Position numbers and translations under genes: made by a program. The notes under the pieces are model-generated. The model was not told where the DNA came from. It saw nothing but the letters and a program-made list of their open reading frames with translations, and did not search any database. From the NCBI GenBank assembly GCA_021741465.1, contig JAIOXV010000007.1:1-45144 (forward strand): 45,144 nt of DNA, given 5' to 3'. The DNA is from Paracoccaceae bacterium. GTDB taxonomy: Bacteria > Pseudomonadota > Alphaproteobacteria > Rhodobacterales > Rhodobacteraceae. Shown piece by piece: positions 8,032-16,520 of the stretch. Position 1 is the first letter of the stretch. Each line of letters starts with the position of its first letter.

Positions 8032-8368
8032 GCGGCGATAGCCCCAGTTTCAGCCACCTGACAACGCTTCGCGCCTGTCAGGGGCGATAAATTGCGAAGG
8101 TCAGCGATGCGGACGTCAGTCCGCATACTGCTCTTTTGCCCGGAATCAAGGGCGAAGCCCGCCGGGCAGCGCCCGACCGCCCCCTTGGGCGGGCGCTTTT
8201 GCAACGGCACCAGCAGAACTTCGGTGGAAGAACTTGAGCCATAAAGCGCATAGAACCAGCGTTGCAGCGCCCACCCGGCGGTCAGATGCCGCCCTCTGTC
8301 AGGACCATTTGAACCTCCGCTACGGGCTCAAAGCCGTCATCGGCTATCATATGGCAGCGGGCGAGCGC
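8032..8368. other. 337-base convergent intergenic region with hairpins and a dispersed repeat
   Basis: No convincing gene is present between the convergent 7291-8031 and 8369-9229 genes. The stretch holds two hairpins: CCTGACA/TGTCAGG (8057-8082), and a perfect 8-bp stem ATGCGGAC-GTCA-GTCCGCAT (8107-8126). It also holds one copy of a dispersed repeat (8138-8227). The remaining 140 bases show nothing recognisable. Confidence 0.7.
8138..8227 (+). repeat. dispersed palindromic repeat, copy A
   Basis: About 90 bases running from GCCCGGAATCAAGGGCGAAG to CCAGCAGAACTTCGGTGG, with a GC-rich hairpin core (GCGCCCGACC...GGGCGGGCGC) in the middle. The reverse complement recurs at 17020-17111 and, with an insertion, at 17231-17365. 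The hairpin ends in CTTTTGC, so it may also terminate transcription. This is a REP-like intergenic element rather than an IS: no ORF, no target duplication seen. Confidence 0.7.
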
Positions 8369-9229
8369 TTAGACCGCCGCTTTGCGCATCTCGTCCAGAT
8401 AAATTTCGCGCAAGCGCGCCACCACCGCGCCGGGTTTGCCGGTGCCTACGGCCTTGCCGTCCACTTCCACCACCGGCATCACAAAGGCCGAAGCGCTGGT
8501 GATAAAGGCCTCATCCGCCGCTTGCGCCTCGGCGATGGTGAAGGGGCGTTCTTCAACTTCCATCTGCGCCTCAACCGCAAAGCGCAGCACAGCGGCGCGG
8601 GTGATGCCGTGCAGGATGTCGCTGGACAATTGCCGCGTGATGATGCGGTTGCCCTTGACGATATAGGCGTTGTTCGAAGTGCCCTCGGTCACCGCACCGT
8701 CTTCGACAAACCATGAATCATCAACGCCCGCTTTCTTGGCCGCCATCTTGCCCATCGACGGATACAAAAGCTGCACCGTCTTGATGTCACGACGGCCCCA
8801 GCGGATGTCGGGAACGGAAATCACCTTCCAGCCGATCTTGGCCGCCGGATTGTCGGCCAGACCGGGTTTGGATTGGGTGAACAGAACCACGGTCGGTTCG
8901 GTCTCTGGCCCCGGAAAGGCGAAATCCCGGTCGCCGGGATTGCCGCGGGTAACCTGCAGATAGATCATCCCATCCACCACCGCGTTGCGCGCCACCATTT
9001 CGCGGTGAATGGCCAGCCATTCGGCATCCGAATGGGGATTTTTCATTTCCAACGCGTCAAGACTGCGGGCCAGACGCACGCAGTGCCCCTGAAAGTCGAT
9101 CAGCTTGCCCTCCAGCACGCTGGTCACCTCGTAGACCCCGTCAGCCATCAGAAAGCCACGGTCAAAGACCGAAACCTTGGCCTCTGCCTCGGGAAGATGA
9201 TCGCCATTCAGGTAAACGGTGCGGGTCAT
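8369..9229 (-). CDS. D-amino-acid aminotransferase-like protein (class IV PLP enzyme)
   Basis: The 286-aa product is a fold-type IV PLP aminotransferase, most like D-amino acid aminotransferase (D-Ala + 2-oxoglutarate to pyruvate + D-Glu). Evidence is the N-terminal FDRGFLMADGVYEV, the PLP-binding Lys150 in RRDIKTVQLL, and the cofactor motif TEGTSNNAY (181-189). Branched-chain aminotransferase or aminodeoxychorismate lyase are alternatives within the fold, but DIK-x-x-x-LL is typical of the D-amino acid group. The start is ATG 9229, with GGGGA upstream; ATG 9235 overlaps the epimerase stop (ATGA) and is also possible. It is translationally coupled to the dipeptide epimerase gene, suggesting a joint role in D-glutamate or murein-peptide metabolism. 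Confidence 0.88.
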   Translation of the reverse strand: MTRTVYLNGDHLPEAEAKVSVFDRGFLMADGVYEVTSVLEGKLIDFQGHCVRLARSLDALEMKNPHSDAEWLAIHREMVARNAVVDGMIYLQVTRGNPGDRDFAFPGPETEPTVVLFTQSKPGLADNPAAKIGWKVISVPDIRWGRRDIKTVQLLYPSMGKMAAKKAGVDDSWFVEDGAVTEGTSNNAYIVKGNRIITRQLSSDILHGITRAAVLRFAVEAQMEVEERPFTIAEAQAADEAFITSASAFVMPVVEVDGKAVGTGKPGAVVARLREIYLDEMRKAAV

Positions 9230-9231
9230 GG

Positions 9232-10194
9232 TCATCCCCAAAGATCAGGAGTGGACGGGTGCACGCCATGCTCATCATAGCGTATTGGATTGGCCCGGTC
9301 TTCCCGCAGAAGCAAGGGGGCGTCAAGGTCTGTTTCCTGCGCCGTTTGCGCCAAAAGCACCGCAGGGGCCATGGCAAGACTGGAACCCACCATACAACCC
9401 ACCATCAAACCAAACCCAAGCTGCCCGGCCGCGTCGCGGGTGCGCAAGCCCTCGGTCAGCCCACCCGTCTTGTCCAGCTTCAGGTTCACCATATCATATT
9501 TGTCCTTCAGCGCGGGCAGGCTTGCCGCATCAAAGCAGGATTCGTCGGCGCACACAGGCAAGGGGCGGGCGATCTCGGCCAGCATGTCGTCCTTGCCCGC
9601 AGGCAGGGGCTGTTCGACAAGGGCCACGCCCAGCCGCACCAGATGCGGGGCCAGATCCGAATAAATCTCGGGCGTCCAGCCTTCGTTGGCGTCGATCAGG
9701 ATCTTGGATTTTGGCGCGCCTGCCCGAACCGCCTCCAGCCTGGGCATGTCATCGGGCGTGCCAAGCTTGATCTTCAGAACCGGGCGATGGGCATGTCGGG
9801 CCGCCATGGCGCGCATCGCTTCGGGCGTGTCCAGCGACAAGGTATAGGTCACCACCTTTGGCCCCGGCGCGGCCAGCCCTGCCAGTTGCCAAACCCGCTT
9901 GCCTGCCGCTTTCGCCGCCAGATCCCATAAGGCGCAATCCACCGCGTTGCGGGCGGCCCCGGGCGGCAGGGCGCTTTGAAGCTGGGTGCGGGTAATCCCG
10001 TCGGGAAGGCTGGCGATCTGTGCCGCCACGCTTTCCAGCGTTTCGCCATAACGCGCATAGGGCACGCATTCGCCCCAGCCCATCACGCCACCACGGGCGA
10101 TCCGCACCGTCAACACATGAGCATGGGTTTTTGAGCCGCGGCTGATGGTGAAGGTCTGGGAAAGCGCAAAGCTTTCGGGTGTGACGGTCAGCAT
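9232..10194 (-). CDS. dipeptide (L-Ala-D/L-Glu) epimerase, enolase superfamily
   Basis: The 320-aa protein has the muconate-lactonizing/epimerase layout of the enolase superfamily: acid-base Lys pair in KIK (141-143), metal ligands Asp168 (IDANEG), Glu194 (VEQPLP) and Asp217 (CADESC), and the second catalytic Lys in LKLDKTGG (239-242). Such enzymes epimerise the Glu of L-Ala-D-Glu released from murein; a related group (DgcA) works in D-glutamate catabolism. The ATG at 10194 follows AAAGAAAGG; the 35-codon open extension upstream is Arg-rich and unlike the family. It is divergent from mcl1 and overlaps the aminotransferase gene, so the two form a small D-amino acid operon. The DUF1611 partner often found with DgcA is absent here. 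Confidence 0.88.
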   Translation of the reverse strand: MLTVTPESFALSQTFTISRGSKTHAHVLTVRIARGGVMGWGECVPYARYGETLESVAAQIASLPDGITRTQLQSALPPGAARNAVDCALWDLAAKAAGKRVWQLAGLAAPGPKVVTYTLSLDTPEAMRAMAARHAHRPVLKIKLGTPDDMPRLEAVRAGAPKSKILIDANEGWTPEIYSDLAPHLVRLGVALVEQPLPAGKDDMLAEIARPLPVCADESCFDAASLPALKDKYDMVNLKLDKTGGLTEGLRTRDAAGQLGFGLMVGCMVGSSLAMAPAVLLAQTAQETDLDAPLLLREDRANPIRYDEHGVHPSTPDLWG

Positions 10195-10296
10195 GGCAGC
10201 CTTTCTTTGTGCTTCTTGCAGGTATTGCCCCGCAGTTTTTGACCGCCTGACACCAAACCGCAAGCGCAGAGCGCAACCGGGCCGCACAAGCCGCCT

Positions 10297-10329
10297 CATG
10301 CTGCGACTGCAATTCGCACTTGCAGCATG
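10297..10329. promoter_or_regulatory. nested inverted repeats between epimerase gene and mcl1
   Basis: The 196-base divergent region carries CATGCTGC-N17-GCAGCATG (10297-10329) and, inside it, CTGCAA-N7-TTGCAG (10307-10325), both perfect. This is an operator-like structure 62-94 bases upstream of mcl1. TGCAA/TTGCA half-sites resemble those of acyl-CoA-responsive regulators such as PccR/RamB (recalled, not checked). Confidence 0.5.
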
Positions 10330-10390
10330 CCACGCAATAATCTAACCAAATGACCAGCACGCACGAAATTTCATTGCCGAGAGAACCCCG

Positions 10391-11350
10391 ATGAGCTTCC
10401 GCCTTCAGCCCGCCCCGCCTGCCCGCCCGAACCGTTGCCAGCTTTTCGGCCCCGGATCACGCCCGGCCTTGTTTGAAAAAATGGCCGCCTCGGCGGCAGA
10501 TGTCATCAACCTTGATCTGGAAGACTCGGTCGCCCCTTCTGACAAGGACGCGGCCCGTGCCAATATCATTGCCGCCATCAACAGCGTGGATTGGGGCACG
10601 AAAACCCTGTCCGTCCGCATCAATGGCCTTGATACGCCATGGTGGTACCGCGACGTGGTTGACCTGCTGGAACAGGCAGGCCCGCGGCTTGACCAGATCA
10701 TGATCCCCAAGGTCGGTTGCGCCGCCGATGTCTATGCGGTTGACGCACTTGTCACCGCTGTCGAACGTGCCAAGGGCCGCCAAAAGCCAATTGCCTTTGA
10801 AATCATCATCGAATCCGCCGCTGGCATCGCCCATGTCGAAGAGATCGCCGCCTCCAGCCCGCGCTTGCAAGCGATGAGCCTTGGCGCGGCGGATTTCGCG
10901 GCCTCGATGGGGATGCAAACCACCGGGATCGGCGGCACGCAGGAAAACTATTACATGCTGCGCGAAGGCGCCAAGCATTGGTCTGACCCGTGGCATTGGG
11001 CGCAAGCTGCCATCGTTGCGGCCTGCCGAACCCACGGCGTCTTGCCAGTCGATGGGCCTTTTGGCGACTTTTCCGATGATGAGGGTTTCCGCGCCCAGGC
11101 CCTGCGCTCAGCCACGCTGGGCATGGTTGGCAAATGGGCCATCCACCCTAAACAGGTGGCTTTGGCGAACGAGGTTTTCACCCCGTCAGATGCCGCCGTT
11201 GCCGATGCCCGCGCCATTCTGGCCGCGATGGAAGAGGCCAAGGCCAATGGCCAGGGCGCGACCACCTACAAGGGCAAGCTGATCGACATCGCCTCGATGA
11301 AACAGGCCGAGGTGATCGTGAAGCAATATGAGCTGATCATGGGCGGCTGA
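10391..11350 (+). CDS. mcl1: L-malyl-CoA/beta-methylmalyl-CoA lyase
   Basis: Mcl1 reversibly cleaves L-malyl-CoA to acetyl-CoA and glyoxylate and beta-methylmalyl-CoA to propionyl-CoA and glyoxylate, serving the ethylmalonyl-CoA pathway and glyoxylate assimilation. The 319-aa sequence matches my memory of the R. sphaeroides enzyme nearly residue for residue: RPNRCQLFGPGSRPALFEK, the CoA-binding RINGLDTP (76-83), Mg ligands Glu141 (IIESAAG) and Asp168 (LGAADFA), and GGTQENYYML. It belongs to the HpcH/HpaI-CitE fold. A GAGA site precedes the ATG. It is a single gene with an operator-like dyad upstream and a compound hairpin 9 bases after the stop. PHB-precursor enzymes PhaA/PhaB of the same pathway are 8 kb to the left. 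Confidence 0.96.
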   Translation: MSFRLQPAPPARPNRCQLFGPGSRPALFEKMAASAADVINLDLEDSVAPSDKDAARANIIAAINSVDWGTKTLSVRINGLDTPWWYRDVVDLLEQAGPRLDQIMIPKVGCAADVYAVDALVTAVERAKGRQKPIAFEIIIESAAGIAHVEEIAASSPRLQAMSLGAADFAASMGMQTTGIGGTQENYYMLREGAKHWSDPWHWAQAAIVAACRTHGVLPVDGPFGDFSDDEGFRAQALRSATLGMVGKWAIHPKQVALANEVFTPSDAAVADARAILAAMEEAKANGQGATTYKGKLIDIASMKQAEVIVKQYELIMGG

Positions 11351-11358
11351 GGAATCGT

Positions 11359-11393
11359 TGACAGGCAGCGCCCGGACCGGGCAAAACCTGTCA
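11359..11393. other. nested hairpin downstream of mcl1
   Basis: TGACAGG...CCTGTCA encloses a second stem GCCCG-GAC-CGGGC, giving a branched or extended hairpin 9 bases after the mcl1 stop. No T run follows, so it is more likely an mRNA 3' stabiliser or rho-assisted end than an intrinsic terminator. The rest of 11351-11538 is GC-rich and featureless to me. Confidence 0.5.
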
Positions 11394-11538
11394 TACAGCG
11401 CAGCGCCTTTGGGCCGCGCCAAAAGAATACCCGCGCGGGGGCTGGGAGAGGAGGCCCGAACCCGCATCCTTGGGAGGACGTGCACGCCCCGTGGCCCAGC
11501 CATGGGGCGGTGCCGTTTCTGGGGGGGGCGAGGTTGGA

Positions 11539-12132
11539 TCACGGCCCGACAGGCTGTCGCAGGATGGTTTTCAGCTTTTGCGGGGCAACCTTGCGCGGAT
11601 CCCCAAGATAGATTTCGTGGTGATGGCCGGTCGGGCGCAGACCCTGCGCCGCGATCTCAGCATGCAGGCGGGCGATGACGGGGCCTTCTTCGGCATAGGG
11701 GCCAAGATACAGGGTCTGCAGGCAGGCCCCTTCGGCCAGCCGCGCCAACCGCAGCGGCGCCAAGATGCCCTTGCCCGCCTGCACCTTGGCAACGCTTTGT
11801 TCGGTGATCCAATCCGGCTGGCGGATCATCATGGTCCAGCGCCAGCCCGCGCGGCGGTTGGCGGTAAAATCCGCAAAATCTTCGGCCCACCACAGCCCTT
11901 CCAGCGGGCCCACCACATGGTCGCGCCCAAGCGCCGCCTTGGCGTGGAATTTCAGCCCATAGCTCATGCCATAAAGCGCCTGCACCGCCTCACTATAGGC
12001 GGGCGCGCTGTTCGGGTCGCCCTGCCCGTCGATCATCAAAAACATCATCGGCGGCACATCCACCCGATCAATCCGCCCCGGCTTTCCCCCATAAAGCGCG
12101 GTGTCGGTGGCTTTGAAATCAAGCTTTTCCAT
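11539..12132 (-). CDS. GyrI-like domain protein, 197 aa
   Basis: The product starts MEKLDFKATDTALYGGKPGRIDRVDVPPMMFLMIDGQGDPNSAPAYSEA in outline, with the FLMIDGQGDP and SPAY-like pattern of GyrI-like small-molecule-binding proteins (SOUL/GyrI superfamily, PF06445-type). It continues with LWWAEDFADF and HHEIYLGDPRK near the C-terminus, typical of the longer stand-alone form of about 200 aa. These domains bind small hydrophobic or cationic ligands; the cytosolic role here is unknown. It lies 4 bases downstream of another GyrI-like gene and is certainly in the same transcript. The two proteins are only distantly similar to each other. Confidence 0.82.
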   Translation of the reverse strand: MEKLDFKATDTALYGGKPGRIDRVDVPPMMFLMIDGQGDPNSAPAYSEAVQALYGMSYGLKFHAKAALGRDHVVGPLEGLWWAEDFADFTANRRAGWRWTMMIRQPDWITEQSVAKVQAGKGILAPLRLARLAEGACLQTLYLGPYAEEGPVIARLHAEIAAQGLRPTGHHHEIYLGDPRKVAPQKLKTILRQPVGP

Positions 12133-12136
12133 AGGC

Positions 12137-12610
12137 TTACCCTAAAGGCAAAAGTGGCAGGCAAATCTCGGTTACAAGGTCTTCGGGCGCCACATCCATG
12201 GGCGAGTTCAGGTAAATCTCGAACACCGGGCTGTCGGCAGCCCTGCGGCCTGATCCCGCAAGCCAGGTGCCAAAAAGCGCCTCATACGCCGCGCCAAGCC
12301 CGGAATAGGGGCCGCGATATGTCATCACCGCATGCGGACCAGCCGGCAGGGTGACAATGTCCAGCGGCGCGGCAAGGTCAACCTCTGGGGCAAAGACAAC
12401 GCCGGCATGGCTGCGTAGCTGCGCCGCAGCAACCACGTCGGTGTCATCGTAATAAACCGCGACCATCGCCCCAGCCTGCGGCCAAAGTCCCCGCTTGCCC
12501 AGAATTGCACCCAAGCGGTCGTAGGCGCGGGAAATTTCGGTATAGGGGCCCAGATGGGGCATGGCGGCCAGTCGGCGGGCGGGTTCGTTGCGGATTTCTG
12601 TCGGATACAA
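12137..12610 (-). CDS. GyrI-like effector-binding protein, 157 aa
   Basis: The protein has the bacterial effector-binding (GyrI/SbmC, Rob C-terminal) fold pattern: LAAMPHLGPYTEISRAYDRL at residues 14-33, MVAVYYDDTD near 50, PAGPHAVMTYRGPYSGLGAAYEALFGTWL in the second half, and FEIYLNSP near the end. Such proteins sequester gyrase inhibitors or bind drug-like ligands, and the same domain senses drugs in AraC/MerR regulators. There is no DNA-binding domain here. The start is TTG at 12610, decided by AAGGAG eight bases upstream. It is the first gene of a two-gene unit with the 197-aa GyrI-like protein. Confidence 0.82.
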   Translation of the reverse strand: MYPTEIRNEPARRLAAMPHLGPYTEISRAYDRLGAILGKRGLWPQAGAMVAVYYDDTDVVAAAQLRSHAGVVFAPEVDLAAPLDIVTLPAGPHAVMTYRGPYSGLGAAYEALFGTWLAGSGRRAADSPVFEIYLNSPMDVAPEDLVTEICLPLLPLG

Positions 12611-12649
12611 AGCCGTGTCTCCTTTACGAAAATCGGTGCGGGGTCTGTG

Positions 12650-14116
12650 CTAGGCCTGAAGATAGGCCTTGGCCCAGCTTCGGATCAACGCCTGATGCAG
12701 GCGCCGGGCGCGTTTGGTCCAGGCGGGGCCGCCTTTGGGCTCTTCGCGTTCATCCAAAGGCACGGCAGCGCGCCGCTCTGGGTCGGCGGCGATGATGGCA
12801 AAGGCCAGATCGCGACCATTGCCGCTGATATAGCCCGCAAGGTTTGACACGAAGTTCAACGTACCGCTTTTGGCCCGTATTCTTACCGCACTGGCCTTCA
12901 CCTCTTTGCCCTCGGCGTCCGCCAACCCCATTTCCCGCAAGATATCAGGCAATGTTGCCCCATGCCGCGCCTGATCGGCCCGCAGCATCACCTGCACCAG
13001 ATCGGTCGCCGAGACCCGGCTTTTGGGCCCAAGGCCCGAATGATCGCCAAAGGTTGCCCCAATGCCAAACCGCCGCCGCGCCCAATCCGTCATCGCCGCA
13101 GCAGAGCCTTGCTGCGTGCCCGCGCCGCTGGCGCTTAACCCCACGATTTCGGCCGTCAGATTGGTGGAAAACCTAAGCATCTTGCGCAGAACATTCGGCA
13201 AATCCTCGCCCCTGTGGGCCACGACCTCGACTGCATCCTCGGGCGGGTGGGCGATGATTTCGGCCTTGGGCAGGCGCAGCCCTTGAGCGGCGCATAGGGT
13301 GGCAAAAACCTCAGCGGCGTATTGCGCCGGGTGGCGCACCGGCAACCAGCGGCTGCCGCCATCGCCCAAGGCCGGCGCAGAAACCGTCCAATGGTCCACC
13401 CCATCACCGCCGTCATAGGCAAAAAGCGGCATCTCGCGCGCTGCCAGCACAACATCGGCCATGCGCACCATCGGCATGAACCGCTCGCCCCTGGCATCCA
13501 TCGTCAGGCTATAGCCACCGCCTGCCCGCTTCCATTCAAAATTCACCCGATTGTAATTCAGGTTCAGCCCGGAAATCGCCGGGTTATAGCCCAGAAACCC
13601 CGGCTGTTCGGCGTCGATCTGAAAGCGAAAGGGCAAGGCACCGTCACAGGCAATGAAGCGGCCGGTGATCTCGGTAATCCCTTTGGCCGCCAAAGCCGCC
13701 ACCAGATCCCCCATCTGATCGGTGTCAAAATTGGGATCCCCCCCGCCAACCAGATAAAGATCGCCCTCCAGCCTGCCCTGCACCACCTGCCCCACGCGCA
13801 TCACGCGCGTGACAAAGCGATGGTCGGGCCCCAGCTTGTCCAAGGCGTAAAGCGCGGTGATCGCCTTGGCGACACTTGCAGGCGGCAATGGCAGCGCCGC
13901 CTCGCGGGCGGCCAGAACACGCCCCGTCGCGCGGTCGGCCACAACATATGCCAAGGCGCCCGACAGCTTGGCGCTTGCGATCAACCGGGCAAGGGCCGCA
14001 TCTTCCCCCTTGGCCGGCCGCCGCCGGGGCCGCGGCACCACGGCAGGCGCCTCTGCCCGCAGGGGCAAGGCCCAACTCGCCAAAATGCCCGCCAAAACCC
14101 CACGCCGTCCAATCAC
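12650..14116 (-). CDS. dacB: D-alanyl-D-alanine carboxypeptidase/endopeptidase (PBP4, S13)
   Basis: PBP4 trims and cleaves peptidoglycan cross-links in the periplasm. The 488-aa product has an N-terminal export signal with a twin-arginine look (IGRRGVLAGILASWALPLRAEA) and the S13 motifs: Ser81-x-x-Lys84 in PASVAKAI, STN in RFSTNLTAE, and KSG in RAKSGTLNFVSN. The large insert domain between the first and second motifs is present, and length fits the family. The start is GTG at 14116. It is 33 bases downstream of nadD on the same strand, an arrangement I recall from other Rhodobacterales. The Tat-like signal may instead be an ordinary Sec signal. Confidence 0.93.
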   Translation of the reverse strand: MIGRRGVLAGILASWALPLRAEAPAVVPRPRRRPAKGEDAALARLIASAKLSGALAYVVADRATGRVLAAREAALPLPPASVAKAITALYALDKLGPDHRFVTRVMRVGQVVQGRLEGDLYLVGGGDPNFDTDQMGDLVAALAAKGITEITGRFIACDGALPFRFQIDAEQPGFLGYNPAISGLNLNYNRVNFEWKRAGGGYSLTMDARGERFMPMVRMADVVLAAREMPLFAYDGGDGVDHWTVSAPALGDGGSRWLPVRHPAQYAAEVFATLCAAQGLRLPKAEIIAHPPEDAVEVVAHRGEDLPNVLRKMLRFSTNLTAEIVGLSASGAGTQQGSAAAMTDWARRRFGIGATFGDHSGLGPKSRVSATDLVQVMLRADQARHGATLPDILREMGLADAEGKEVKASAVRIRAKSGTLNFVSNLAGYISGNGRDLAFAIIAADPERRAAVPLDEREEPKGGPAWTKRARRLHQALIRSWAKAYLQA

Positions 14117-14149
14117 GCCTTACACCTCACGCTGTTCACCGCCGTCAGA

Positions 14150-14749
14150 CTATTTCTTCCACAAGCCCTTGGCCCGGATCTCCGAAGACGATGCGTCCTT
14201 CATCGGCAAATTCACAAAGACCCAGGCCGGGGGCACCCTTCGCCCCAAACCTTCCCCGCGCTGCACCCGCTGCACGCGGAACGCGCGCGCGGCCACCGAA
14301 AGCCGCGCCGCGACACCAGACCCCGGCCGGGCCAGCACCCCGATGGGAACGGCGCGCAAGATATCCCGCCAACGGCCCCATTTGTGAAATTGCACCAAAT
14401 TGTCAGCCCCCATAAGCCAGACAAACCGCACACCGGGGTAAATTGCCTTCAAACGGTCGATCGTGTCGGCCGTCATCCGCGTGCCCAAGGCCTCTTCCAG
14501 CGCCGTCACCTTGACCCGCGGATGCCCACCCAAAACCGCCTTCGCCCGCGCGATCCGGTCCGCCATTGGCGCAGGCTGCCGGGTTTTCAGCGGATTTCCC
14601 GGCGTCACCAACCACCAGACCTGATCCAGACCCATCCGCTTTAGCGCCTCGCGGCTGATATGGGCATGCCCTTCATGGGCCGGGTCGAACGACCCGCCCA
14701 AAAGGCCAATGACCATGCCCTTCGCCGCAATGGGAAAACCCGCACGCAT
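14150..14749 (-). CDS. nadD: nicotinate-nucleotide adenylyltransferase
   Basis: NadD adenylates nicotinate mononucleotide to deamido-NAD in NAD biosynthesis. The 199-aa protein shows the nucleotidyltransferase signature [13 protein letters not shown] (residues 18-30, His25 and His28 being the HxGH-type pair), [23 protein letters not shown] and the C-terminal SSSEIR. The ATG at 14749 follows GGAGGG. It is the first gene of a nadD-dacB unit and is divergent from ettA with about 100 bases between. Confidence 0.95.
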   Translation of the reverse strand: MRAGFPIAAKGMVIGLLGGSFDPAHEGHAHISREALKRMGLDQVWWLVTPGNPLKTRQPAPMADRIARAKAVLGGHPRVKVTALEEALGTRMTADTIDRLKAIYPGVRFVWLMGADNLVQFHKWGRWRDILRAVPIGVLARPGSGVAARLSVAARAFRVQRVQRGEGLGRRVPPAWVFVNLPMKDASSSEIRAKGLWKK

Positions 14750-14853
14750 GGTCCCTCCAGAATCCGGGCGTCACAATCTCCGCACGCGTTGCCCTTGTCC
14801 ACAACAATCGCTACATGGGCAACAACCAACAAGATCACCGCAAGGAGCCCGTC

Positions 14854-16509
14854 ATGGCCAGCTATCAGTATGTCTATCACATGGAGAACGTCTCCAAGAC
14901 CTATCCGGGCGGCAAGACCTGTTTTGAAAACATCCACCTGAACTTTTTGCCCGGCGTCAAAATCGGTGTCGTCGGCGTCAACGGCGCGGGTAAATCGACC
15001 CTGCTCAAGATCATGGCGGGCATGGACAAGGACTTTAAGGGCGAGGCTTGGGCCGCCAAGGGTGCCAAAGTTGGCTACCTTGCCCAAGAACCCTACCTTG
15101 ACCCCAAACTGACCGCCAAAGAAAACGTCATGCTGGGCGTGGCCGACAAGACCGCCATTCTGGAGCGTTACAACGAGTTGGCGATGAACTACTCGGACGA
15201 GACCGCCGATGAGATGGCCGCCCTGCAAGACCAGATCGATGCGGGCAACCTGTGGGAACTGGAAGCCACCGTTGGCGTCGCCATGGACGCCCTGCGCTGC
15301 CCACCCGATGATTCCGACGTCGAATCCCTGTCGGGCGGTGAACGCCGCCGCATCGCGCTGTGCAAGCTGCTGCTGGAAGCACCCGATATGCTGCTTCTGG
15401 ACGAACCCACCAACCACCTTGACGCCGAATCCATCGCATGGCTGCAAAAGCACCTCATCGCCTACAAAGGCACCATCCTGATCGTCACCCACGACCGTTA
15501 CTTCCTGGATGACATCACCTCATGGATCCTTGAACTCGACCGCGGTCGCGGCGTGCCCTACGAGGGCAACTATTCGGCATGGCTGGACCAAAAGGCCAAG
15601 CGCATGAGCCAAGAGGCCCGCGAGGACAAATCCAAGCAAAAGGCGCTGGAAAAGGAACTGGAGTGGATCCGTTCCGGCACCAAGGCCCGCCAATCCAAGG
15701 GCAAGGCCCGTCTGTCGCGCTATAACGAAATGGCCAGCCAGACTGTGACCGAACGCGCCTCGACCGCGCAGATCATCATCCCCAACGGCGAACGTCTGGG
15801 CAACAAGGTGATCGAAGTCGTTGGTCTGAAAAAGCACATGGGCGACAAGCTGTTGATCGAGGATCTGTCCTTCACCGTCCCGCCGGGCGCCATCGTTGGC
15901 GTCATCGGCCCGAACGGTGCGGGCAAATCCACCCTCTTCCGGATGATAACCGGGTCCGAGCAGCCCGACGAAGGCACGATCACCATGGGTGAAACCGTGC
16001 AACTGTCCTACGTCGACCAGTCGCGCGACGCGCTTGACCCAAGCAAAAACGTCTGGGAAGAAATTTCTGGCGGGGCCGAGGTGATTCACCTTGGCGACAT
16101 GCAGGTGAACAGCCGCGTCTATACCGGGGCCTTCAACTTCAAAGGCACCGACCAACAGAAAAAGGTCGGTCTGCTGTCAGGCGGTGAGCGTAACCGTGTT
16201 CACATGGCCAAGCTGCTCAAATCAGGCGGAAACGTGCTGCTCTTGGACGAACCTACCAACGATCTGGACGTCGAAACCCTGCAAGCGCTGGAAGCCGCCA
16301 TCGAAGATTTCGCCGGCTGCGCTATCATCATCAGCCACGATCGCTTCTTCCTTGACCGCCTGTGTACCCATATTCTGGCCTTCGAAGGCGACGCCCATGT
16401 CGAATGGTTCGAAGGCAACTTCGAAGCCTATGAGCAAGACAAAGTCCGCCGCCTGGGACCGGATGCGCTGGAGCCGAAGCGGGTGAAGTATAAGCGGTTC
16501 TCGCGGTAG
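14854..16509 (+). CDS. ettA: energy-dependent translational throttle ATPase EttA (ABC-F)
   Basis: EttA is a cytosolic ABC-F protein that binds the ribosomal E site and gates early elongation according to the ATP/ADP ratio. The 551-aa product has two ABC cassettes: first Walker A GVNGAGKST (41-49) with signature LSGGERRR and LLLDEPTNHLD, second GPNGAGKST with LSGGERNR and LLLDEPTNDLD. They are joined by the charged linker and arm (KRMSQEAREDKSKQKALEKE). The start MASYQYVYHMENVSK with AAGGAG upstream is favoured over an ATG at 14815. It is a single gene; the next ORF begins 11 bases after its stop but has different base composition. Confidence 0.95.
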   Translation: MASYQYVYHMENVSKTYPGGKTCFENIHLNFLPGVKIGVVGVNGAGKSTLLKIMAGMDKDFKGEAWAAKGAKVGYLAQEPYLDPKLTAKENVMLGVADKTAILERYNELAMNYSDETADEMAALQDQIDAGNLWELEATVGVAMDALRCPPDDSDVESLSGGERRRIALCKLLLEAPDMLLLDEPTNHLDAESIAWLQKHLIAYKGTILIVTHDRYFLDDITSWILELDRGRGVPYEGNYSAWLDQKAKRMSQEAREDKSKQKALEKELEWIRSGTKARQSKGKARLSRYNEMASQTVTERASTAQIIIPNGERLGNKVIEVVGLKKHMGDKLLIEDLSFTVPPGAIVGVIGPNGAGKSTLFRMITGSEQPDEGTITMGETVQLSYVDQSRDALDPSKNVWEEISGGAEVIHLGDMQVNSRVYTGAFNFKGTDQQKKVGLLSGGERNRVHMAKLLKSGGNVLLLDEPTNDLDVETLQALEAAIEDFAGCAIIISHDRFFLDRLCTHILAFEGDAHVEWFEGNFEAYEQDKVRRLGPDALEPKRVKYKRFSR

Positions 16510-16520
16510 GGTATGAGGTC

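Noticed and set aside
13322-14644. 440-codon open frame antisense to dacB and nadD
   Set aside because: Low-complexity Pro/Arg/His product with no start signals; both genes on the opposite strand carry complete catalytic motifs.
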